64,000 bases of DNA from Pandoraea sp. PE-S2T-3 (GTDB taxonomy: Bacteria > Pseudomonadota > Gammaproteobacteria > Burkholderiales > Burkholderiaceae), in assembly GCF_002179965.1 (NCBI RefSeq), contig NZ_NGUQ01000018.1:496001-560000 (forward strand). The letters run 5' to 3'. Below the pieces are notes generated by a model. The model was given only the letters and a program-made list of their open reading frames with translations. It had not been told where the DNA came from and did not search any database. Numbering within the stretch: the first letter of the stretch is position 1; the number at the start of each line of letters is the position of its first letter. The position numbers were made by a program, and so were the translations under genes. Shown in pieces: positions 57,936 through 64,000 of this stretch.

Positions 57936-58808
57936 TCAGGTCAAGCTGAGGGACATCGAGGTAAGAAAAGGGGCTTCGGATTCGGCCGGCTTTTGCGCCG
58001 TGCCGTCTTCCGAAACTTCGGAATCTTCAGTGCTTTCGTTCAGCAGTTCGCTGGCCTGCACCCCATACAAGCGGCGCAGCAGATCCGGCGTGAGCGCGGC
58101 CGACGGGCCGTCGTACACCACGCGGCCCTGATGCAGCGCCACGGTGCGCACGCAGTAACGCATGGCCACATCGACCTGGTGCAGCGAGACCACGACCGTG
58201 AGCTTGTGATCGCGGTTCATGCGCGCCAGCATGTCCATCACCTTGCGTGCGGACTCGGGGTCGAGCGAGGCAATCGGTTCGTCGGCCAAAATGATCTTCG
58301 CGCCCTGCACCAACGTGCGGGCAAGTGCGGCGCGCTGCTGCTGACCGCCCGAGAGCGTGCTTGCGCGCTGGAAGGCCAGATCGGCGATGCCGACTTCTGC
58401 CAGTGCTGCAATCGCCTCACGGCGCTCGGCCGGCGTAAAGCGGAACATCAGGCTGCGCCACAGCGGCACTCGCGCCAGCAGCCCCGTGAGCACGTTGGTG
58501 ATCACCGGCAGACGGCCCACCAGATTGAACTGCTGGAACACGAAGCCGATATCGCGGCGGATCTGACGCACTTCGCGCACGATGCGGCCGTCACGCTGGA
58601 TCGGACGGCCCAGAATTTCGATGCTGCCCGGCTGGGCATCGGCAGGCACAAAGCCCGCGATGTGACGCATCAACGTCGACTTGCCGGAACCCGACGCACC
58701 GATAAGGGCCACCATCTCGCCCGGCATGATCTTGAGCGCCACTTCGTCGAGGGCGCGTCGGCTGCCAAAGGTCTTGGTCAGTCGCTCGATTCGAATCGCT
58801 TCGTCCAC
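57936..58808 (-). CDS. phnC: phosphonate ABC transporter, ATP-binding protein
   Basis: A 290-residue ATPase. Walker [10 protein letters not shown] near residue 36, signature [15 protein letters not shown], Walker [13 protein letters not shown], and [21 protein letters not shown], a PhnC hallmark, are clear. A 40-residue Ser/Glu-rich C-terminal tail is unusual and probably flexible. The start is GTG at 58808 with AGGTGA upstream. It heads the phnCDE operon, 127 bases downstream of the -10 of a Pho-box promoter. Confidence 0.94.
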   Translation of the reverse strand: MDEAIRIERLTKTFGSRRALDEVALKIMPGEMVALIGASGSGKSTLMRHIAGFVPADAQPGSIEILGRPIQRDGRIVREVRQIRRDIGFVFQQFNLVGRLPVITNVLTGLLARVPLWRSLMFRFTPAERREAIAALAEVGIADLAFQRASTLSGGQQQRAALARTLVQGAKIILADEPIASLDPESARKVMDMLARMNRDHKLTVVVSLHQVDVAMRYCVRTVALHQGRVVYDGPSAALTPDLLRRLYGVQASELLNESTEDSEVSEDGTAQKPAESEAPFLTSMSLSLT

Positions 58809-58934
58809 GGTTCACCTGTCAGTCGACGCCGGTCGGGACCGATGCCTGTTCGCGTTTCGTCACTCCCGGACGGGAGGCGGCGCCTGCATCTCTCGACTAG
58901 CTGTTTTGTGGCAATTTGTGCCAAAAGTGAACGC

Positions 58935-58968
58935 AGTCTAAAAAGCGCGGATGACAAGACAGTGACAA
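58935..58968 (-). promoter_or_regulatory. Pho-box promoter of phnCDE
   Basis: On the minus strand, TTGTCAC-TGTC-TTGTCAT (58968 to 58951) is a two-half-site Pho box in register. Ten bases further lies TAGACT (58940 to 58935) as the -10. This is the arrangement of classical PhoB-activated promoters lacking a -35. It predicts phosphate-starvation control of phnCDE. The rest of the 58809-59352 spacer shows no gene that I can support; the 120-residue frame at 58981-59343 has no ribosome site or conserved look. Confidence 0.65.
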
Positions 58969-59352
58969 TCGATCAGCTTTTTGGCCGGTGCTGAAAACCC
59001 TTATCGGTTCAACGGTTTGGAAGTGTTTCCGGTAACGAACCAGGGGCTGTCACATGGCCGACACGGTCACATCAGGCGAGACCGGGGAAAGACCGCGGCA
59101 TGGCGCCGCGTCGATTTTGTCTACATCTTTTGGCACCGGCAGCGCGGGCGGAAATGCCCCGAAATGGCGCGTCAGGGCCGTGGTGCACGGGTCTTGGGTG
59201 GGGGGAAGCTTGGAGGTGAGGTGTCGCCCGCGCCGTCGTTTGGCGACGTGTGGCGATTTGAGGGAATGTTGTGCCGTTGCCGGCTGCGGGCATCGCTTGA
59301 GCGACGCGCGCAGTCAGACACCGGTGAAGCTATGAGGCGATGAAGCCTTGGT

Positions 59353-60108
59353 TCAGGCGATCAGCAACTCAGGGCCACGTGCGCGCAGTTGCGCGAGCAT
59401 CGATTTGTGCGGCGCAGCGTCGCTGATCAGATAGCGCGCTGCCTCGAAGTGGCGAATGCGCACCGGCGTCACGCGGCCGAACTTGGTGTGATCGGCCACG
59501 ACCGCCGACACATTGGCGCACAGCAGCATGCGAGCGCGCAATTCCGCCGCCGCGCGGTTGAAGTCGGTGATGCCGCCGTCTTCCGTCACGCCACCCACGC
59601 CGATAAACGCGAAGTCGGCGTGATATTGCGAGATCTGGTTGATGGCGTCCCAGCCCTGCACGGCATCTTCGTTGTCCTGCAATTCGCCACCGAGCAGCGT
59701 GACGCGATTGTCGTGATGACGGCCTAGCAGGCGCGCAATCTGCCAATCGTTCGTGTAAATGCGCAGCCGATGCTTGGAGAGCAAGGCCTGCGCCACGGCG
59801 CGTGTGGTAGTGCCGTAGTCGATGATGACTGACGCGCCGTCGGGCACGAGTTCGGCAGCACGCACGCCGATGGCCCGCTTGCCGACCGCGTTGACGTTCT
59901 CACGCAGCGTCCAGTCAGGTTCGCTGCGATCGGCGGCGAGTGCACCGCCGTGTGTCATCAGCAGCAGTCCGCGCGCAGCGAGCGTGTTGAGATCGCGGCG
60001 CACGGTCTCGCGCGAGACCCCCAGCTCACGCACCAGATCACTGATGGCAAGCGCACCGGTCTTGGTGAGTTGTTCGAGCACGTACTGTTGGCGTTGTTCG
60101 GCGAGCAT
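59353..60108 (-). CDS. DeoR/GlpR-family regulator
   Basis: A 251-residue DeoR-type repressor. The HTH is MLAEQRQQYVLEQLTKTGAL then LVRELGVSRETVRRDLNTLAARG. The DeoRC sugar-phosphate sensing domain (about 75-235) has IIDYGTTTRAVAQALLSKHRLRIYTND and the conserved LLGGELQ. Such regulators bind phosphorylated sugars. It lies 544 bases upstream of phnC in the same direction. It may respond to phosphoribosyl intermediates of C-P lyase turnover; that role is inferred from position. Confidence 0.9.
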   Translation of the reverse strand: MLAEQRQQYVLEQLTKTGALAISDLVRELGVSRETVRRDLNTLAARGLLLMTHGGALAADRSEPDWTLRENVNAVGKRAIGVRAAELVPDGASVIIDYGTTTRAVAQALLSKHRLRIYTNDWQIARLLGRHHDNRVTLLGGELQDNEDAVQGWDAINQISQYHADFAFIGVGGVTEDGGITDFNRAAAELRARMLLCANVSAVVADHTKFGRVTPVRIRHFEAARYLISDAAPHKSMLAQLRARGPELLIA

Positions 60109-60260
60109 GATCGGACAATGACGGTTGGACTACGAAATCTTTGGCGAGCTTTGGCCCGCGTGGGCCATGGAACAGCTTGGGCGGCATCGCGCTGGTCCGC
60201 GATTGTCCCGCCCCACCTCGTCTTACTTCTTCTTGCTTCCTCTTACTTCGCCTTGCCCCT

Positions 60261-60875
60261 TCATCCCTGCAACGCGACGCGCACGCCCAGTCCGATGAAG
60301 ATCATGCCGGCCACGCGATCGAGCCAGCGCCCTGCCCCCGGCCGGCGCTTGAGCCACGTGCCCAGCACGCCCGCAAACCAGCCGTAGACGCTGAACACGA
60401 CGATGGTCTGCGCCATGAAGACCAGCCCCAGCAGGAACATCTGACCGCCCGGATGGACGGCGTCCGCTGTGGCGAACTGCGGCAAAAACACGAGGAAGAA
60501 CAGCGTGACCTTCGGGTTCAGCATGTTGGCGAACACGCTCTGACGGAACACGGCCCACAAGGGCTGCGGCGCCGCGCTGCCCGCCATCGTCAGGCCGCCG
60601 CGTGCACGCAGCGCCTTGATGCCGATCCACACGAGATACGCCGCGCCTACCAGCTTGATCGCTTCGAAGGCAAACGGCGACGAGCGCAACACGGTCGCGA
60701 GACCGACTGCCGCAATGGTCGTGTGAAACAGACACCCGGACGTGAAGCCGGCCGCCGCCGCGAGCCCCGCGCGACGCCCCTGCGCAATGCCGCGCGCGAT
60801 GACCTGCATGTTGTCAGGGCCCGGTGCGAGCGTAATCGCCACCGAGGTCAGCAAAAACAGCCAGAGGTTGGGCAT
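60261..60875 (-). CDS. LysE-family translocator
   Basis: A 204-residue exporter of the LysE/RhtB family with about six hydrophobic segments. LLTSVAITLAPGPDNMQVIARGIAQGRRAGLAAAAGF is the family start, including the APGPDN motif. VFANMLNPKVTLFFLVFLPQF is the second signature. These proteins export amino acids. ATG 60875 starts the conserved MPNLWLFL; the earlier frame start is not supported. It lies between apt and the DeoR gene on the same strand. Confidence 0.92.
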   Translation of the reverse strand: MPNLWLFLLTSVAITLAPGPDNMQVIARGIAQGRRAGLAAAAGFTSGCLFHTTIAAVGLATVLRSSPFAFEAIKLVGAAYLVWIGIKALRARGGLTMAGSAAPQPLWAVFRQSVFANMLNPKVTLFFLVFLPQFATADAVHPGGQMFLLGLVFMAQTIVVFSVYGWFAGVLGTWLKRRPGAGRWLDRVAGMIFIGLGVRVALQG

Positions 60876-60936
60876 CGCAGCGTCCGGTTCGGGTGGCGAA
60901 TGGCGAGTAGGAGCGAAGGCGAGGTTGACGGTTAGG

Positions 60937-61488
60937 TCAGTGGCCCTCGAACGAGCACAGCAGGAACAGGGGCAGTCCGGCATCCCGGATCATGCGTGAG
61001 CCGCCGAGCTCGGGCAGATCGACAATGGCCGCGCCTTCGATGACGGTGGCACCCAGACGCTCGAGCAGCTTCTTGCCCGCGAGCATGGTGCCGCCGGTAG
61101 CGACCAGATCGTCGATGAGCAACACGCGATCGCCGGGGCCGCACGCGTCGGCGTGGATTTCGACGGTCGCACTGCCGTATTCCAGTTCGTACTCTTCAGC
61201 CACGGTCTGGTAAGGCAGCTTGCCCTTCTTGCGGATGGGGATGAAACCGATGTTCAGCTCGTACGCGAGGATCGAGCCGAGGATGAAGCCGCGTGCGTCG
61301 AGACCGGCGATGTAGTCGGGACGGTGGTCCATGTAGCGATGCACGAACACGTCGATCAACACCCGCAGTGTGCGCGGGTTCTTGAGCAGCGGCGTGATGT
61401 CGCGGAACTGCACACCAGGCGCGGGCCAGTCCGGTACGGTGCGAATCTGGCTCTTGATGTAGGCGGCAGGGGACTCGTCGATCTGCAC
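60937..61488 (-). CDS. apt: adenine phosphoribosyltransferase
   Basis: A 183-residue purine salvage enzyme making AMP from adenine and PRPP. The PRPP-binding loop is [17 protein letters not shown], and [11 protein letters not shown] and PIRKKGKLP match the base and phosphate loops. The start is GTG at 61488 with AAGGA upstream. Adenine is released when PhnI forms the C-P lyase substrate, so Apt could recycle it, but Apt is housekeeping in most bacteria and the link may be chance. Confidence 0.97.
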   Translation of the reverse strand: MQIDESPAAYIKSQIRTVPDWPAPGVQFRDITPLLKNPRTLRVLIDVFVHRYMDHRPDYIAGLDARGFILGSILAYELNIGFIPIRKKGKLPYQTVAEEYELEYGSATVEIHADACGPGDRVLLIDDLVATGGTMLAGKKLLERLGATVIEGAAIVDLPELGGSRMIRDAGLPLFLLCSFEGH

Positions 61489-61648
61489 GGGGATCCTTCT
61501 CTTTCTGGATACTGATGGAAATTCACTCGGGCGGACGCCCGAAAGTCCACATTATGCCAAAACGACGGGTCTCGCTTGATGACGTGTCCGGGTGTTGCGC
61601 AGCCGTCCAGTGTGCGCCGCTGCGTTTTACCCCTCTGGTAGCTTGTGC

Positions 61649-63631
61649 TTAGCCTCGTCCCACCAGCCGCGCCTCGGCGGCGGCCAGTTTCTCGGGCAGG
61701 CCACGCAGCACGACGATGTCTTCGGCCATCAGCCGTGTTTCGGCCACGGGCTCCACGCCCCGGATGCCGTGTCGGCGGATGGCCGTGACCGTCACGCCCA
61801 GTTTGTCGAGGCGCAACTCGCCCAGCGTGCGCCCCACCGCGTCGGCGTTGAGCGTGAGCGGCACCGATTGCAATCGCACCTGTTCGCGCTCGCCACCTTC
61901 GTCGTCATCGTCCAGCCCGTGGAAATAGCCGCGCAGCAAGCTGTAGCGCTCGTTACGGGCCTGTGCCACACGGCGCAGCACGCGGCGCATCGGCACGCCC
62001 ATCAGTACGAGCGCGTGTGAGGCCAGCATCAGGCTGCCTTCGACGATCTCGGGCACCACTTCGGTCGCCCCGGCCGCAATCAGGTCATCGATATGGGTGT
62101 CGTCGACGGTACGCACGACCACCGGCAGGGTCGGTTCGAGCGCCTGCACCTGTGCCAGCACTTTGAGCGCCGCCGGCGTGCTGTCGTACGTCACCACAAT
62201 CCCCGCCGCGCGATGAATACCCGCCGCGACGAGCGCCTCACGGCGCGCGGCATCGCCGAAGACGACGGTTTCGCCTGAACTGGCCGCCTCCATGACCCGG
62301 TCGGGATCAAGGTCGAGCGCGACGTAGCCGATGCCTTCCTGTTCGAGCATGCGGGCCAGATTCTGGCCGCAACGGCCATAGCCGCAGATGATCACGTGGC
62401 CCGACGTCTTGATACTCTGCGTCGCGATGCGCGTCATTTGCAGCGACTGCATCATCCATTCGTTGGCGACGAAGCGCAGGGCGATGCGGTCGGCATTGAT
62501 GATCAGGAATGGCGCGCACAGCATCGACAGCAGCATGCCCGCGAGCACCGCCTGCGAGAGCGACGGGTCGAGCAGATTCCGGTCGATCACGAGATTGAGC
62601 AACACAAAACCGAATTCGCCCGCCTGCGCGAGGCCGAGGCCGGTACGAATGGCGGTGCCCGGCGTACTGCCGAAAATACGGGCGAGGCCGGCAATCAGCG
62701 TGAATTTGACGAGCAGCGGGCCGACGAAGAAGAGCAGCACCAGCAGCGGCTGCTTCACGACGATGACCGGATCGAGCAGCATGCCTGTGGTGATGAAGAA
62801 CAACCCCAGCAGCACGTCGCGGAACGGCTTGATGTCGTCTTCCACCTGATGCCGGAACGGCGTCTCGGCGATCAGCATGCCGGCGATGAACGCGCCCAGC
62901 GCCATCGACAGGCCGAGATGCTCGGTGATGTACGCGAGGCCGAGCGTGAGCAGCAGCAGGTTGAGCATGAACAGCTCTTGCGAGCGGCGCGCGGCAACGA
63001 TATGGAACCAGCGGCCCACCAGCTTCTGTCCGACCCAAAGCAGCAGCGCGAGCGCGCCCGTGATCTTGAGCGCCGCCAGTGACAGGGCCAGCACCAGCGC
63101 TTTCGAGTTGCCGCCCAATGCCGAAATCACGATGAGCAGCGGGACGACGGCCAGATCCTGAAACAGCAGCACGCCCATGATGTTGCGCCCGTGCTCGGTC
63201 TCGAGTTCGAGCCGTTCGGCGAGCATCTTGGTGACGATGGCCGTCGACGACATGGCCAGCGCGCCGCCCAGCGCCACCGACGCCTGCCACGAGAACGACC
63301 AGAACAGGTTGACGAGCGCGCCGATGCCCACCGAGACGAGCAACGTTCCCAATACTTGAGAAACCCCCAGCCCCAGCACCACCCGCCGCATGCTTTTTAG
63401 CTTGGGGAGTGAGAATTCGATGCCGATGGAGAACATCAGGAAAACCACGCCGAACTCGGCGAGGTACTGCACCCGCTGCGAATCGGACGCCAGCCCAAGC
63501 GCGTGCGGGCCAATGACGATGCCCACGCTCAGGTAGCCGAGCATCGGCGGGAGGTGCAGCATGCGGAACAGCACCACCCCGACGCAGGCGGCAAACAACA
63601 GAACGAGAGTGAGTTCGAGCGGCGAAGCCAT
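61649..63631 (-). CDS. monovalent cation:proton antiporter-2 (KefB/C-like)
   Basis: A 660-residue CPA2 antiporter. Residues about 1-390 carry the 12-13 helix Na+/H+-exchanger fold (LLFQDLAVVPLLIVI is the ion-site region). TrkA_N at about 405-525 has the NAD motif CGYGRCGQNLA. TrkA_C covers about 560-655, ending in the C-terminal sensory domain. It is a K+/H+ exchanger candidate gated by nucleotide or glutathione adducts. ATG 63631 begins MASPLELTLVLLFA; the frame opens 45 bases earlier. It is divergent from kdsD. Confidence 0.92.
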   Translation of the reverse strand: MASPLELTLVLLFAACVGVVLFRMLHLPPMLGYLSVGIVIGPHALGLASDSQRVQYLAEFGVVFLMFSIGIEFSLPKLKSMRRVVLGLGVSQVLGTLLVSVGIGALVNLFWSFSWQASVALGGALAMSSTAIVTKMLAERLELETEHGRNIMGVLLFQDLAVVPLLIVISALGGNSKALVLALSLAALKITGALALLLWVGQKLVGRWFHIVAARRSQELFMLNLLLLTLGLAYITEHLGLSMALGAFIAGMLIAETPFRHQVEDDIKPFRDVLLGLFFITTGMLLDPVIVVKQPLLVLLFFVGPLLVKFTLIAGLARIFGSTPGTAIRTGLGLAQAGEFGFVLLNLVIDRNLLDPSLSQAVLAGMLLSMLCAPFLIINADRIALRFVANEWMMQSLQMTRIATQSIKTSGHVIICGYGRCGQNLARMLEQEGIGYVALDLDPDRVMEAASSGETVVFGDAARREALVAAGIHRAAGIVVTYDSTPAALKVLAQVQALEPTLPVVVRTVDDTHIDDLIAAGATEVVPEIVEGSLMLASHALVLMGVPMRRVLRRVAQARNERYSLLRGYFHGLDDDDEGGEREQVRLQSVPLTLNADAVGRTLGELRLDKLGVTVTAIRRHGIRGVEPVAETRLMAEDIVVLRGLPEKLAAAEARLVGRG

Positions 63632-63800
63632 CAGCGGAGGTGGGTTTCCTGATTGGGCGCAACACTTGTCACGCAAGTGTCATGCCAGATTGAGTCCCGA
63701 TGACGGAATCGGATCACGTCGGCGGCAAGATGGGGCATGCCCCCGGGCGTCGTGCGCCTAAGCCTGGCGCGGCTGTCCTTCGGCGCCGCGACCATTTTGA

Positions 63801-63806
63801 TATACT
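63801..63806 (+). promoter_or_regulatory. -10 hexamer abutting kdsD
   Basis: TATACT at 63801-63806 would start transcription about 7 bases downstream, which is at or beside the ATG of kdsD (63813). No Shine-Dalgarno lies between, so a leaderless kdsD transcript is possible. Confidence 0.45.
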
Positions 63807-63812
63807 CCGCGC

Positions 63813-64000
63813 ATGATAGCGAAAATCAATCCAGGCCGGGCACTCGAGGTCGCCCGGGAGGTGTTGCGCACCGAAGCGGACGCCATCGAACGCGTCGCCG
63901 CACACCTCGACGACAGCTTCTTTGAAGCGGTCTCGCTGCTGCTCGCCTGCCGCGGCCGGGTGGTCGTGACCGGCATGGGCAAGTCAGGGCATATCGGCCG
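63813..64000 (+). CDS. kdsD: arabinose 5-phosphate isomerase, N-terminal part
   Basis: Only the first 62 residues lie in the window; the gene runs off the right edge. The N-terminal helix (ARALEVAREVLRTEADAI-like) and the first SIS-domain strand, GRVVVTGMGKSGHIGR, match KdsD/KpsF. These convert ribulose 5-phosphate to arabinose 5-phosphate, the first step to Kdo in lipopolysaccharide. The position, divergent from a CPA2 antiporter, fits the usual kdsD-kdsC-lpt cluster of Burkholderiales. The ATG has no ribosome site (see the -10 entry). Confidence 0.93.
   Translation, partial: MIAKINPGRALEVAREVLRTEADAIERVAAHLDDSFFEAVSLLLACRGRVVVTGMGKSGHIG

Noticed and set aside
58981-59343. 120-residue plus-strand open frame in the phnC upstream spacer
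   Set aside because: No ribosome site, Arg/Gly-rich composition, and it begins beside the Pho box.
60937-61488. apt as a dedicated C-P lyase adenine-recycling gene
   Set aside because: apt is a widespread housekeeping gene and is separated from phn genes by unrelated LysE and DeoR genes.

Overview
The window is about 64 kb of high-GC proteobacterial chromosome. Codon bias, gene content and order point to the Burkholderiaceae, and Pandoraea is my best guess at genus. The signs are a burk-type phosphonate regulator, a fused PhnU/V permease, a CPA2 antiporter divergent from kdsD, and a giant PATR-repeat autotransporter. No rRNA, tRNA, CRISPR array, insertion sequence or prophage was recognised.

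Layout. 1-2 kb: two short-chain dehydrogenases and a small NAD(P)-binding protein. 2-6.5 kb: an amino-acid/dicarboxylate symporter, a D-cysteine desulfhydrase-like PLP enzyme, an Asp/Glu racemase-family protein and a divergent LysR regulator with a LysR-box palindrome. 6.6-12.8 kb: housekeeping genes (ssb, an MFS carrier, uvrA, an AI-2E-family membrane protein). 13.1-15.2 kb: a lone gene fusing a GHKL ATPase to a Shedu/DUF4263-like nuclease domain, a candidate antiphage gene. 15.2-17.3 kb: a YheO/DauR-type regulator, a serine/threonine (hydroxyaspartate) dehydratase and RidA in one overlapping operon behind a double palindromic operator. 17.5-18.5 kb: an unknown membrane protein.

18.5-30.5 kb and 44.8-60.1 kb form two halves of a phosphonate catabolic region. 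The first half is specific for 2-aminoethylphosphonate (AEP): importer PhnS-PhnT-PhnUV, transaminase PhnW, phosphonoacetaldehyde dehydrogenase PhnY, phosphonoacetate hydrolase PhnA and regulator PhnR. It also holds a PhnZ-like diiron HD protein that overlaps a Na/Pi cotransporter. The second half is a broad-range C-P lyase system: phnGHIJKLM on the plus strand, and phnF, a 2H-phosphoesterase (DUF1045) and phnN on the minus strand. After a strong bidirectional terminator come phnCDE and a DeoR-type regulator. I read two Pho-box promoters with correctly placed -10 hexamers, ahead of phnC and ahead of phnR-phnA-phnY, so phosphate starvation probably controls both halves.

Between the halves lie a type Va autotransporter of about 2,920 residues with about 21 PATR repeats, broken by a one-base deletion in a G run, and then a DUF488 protein, an MFS exporter, an orphan gene, purU and a Nudix gene. 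A dimethylglycine/sarcosine-dehydrogenase-like flavoprotein sits next to the C-P lyase genes. The window ends with a LysE exporter, apt, a KefB/C-type antiporter and the start of kdsD.
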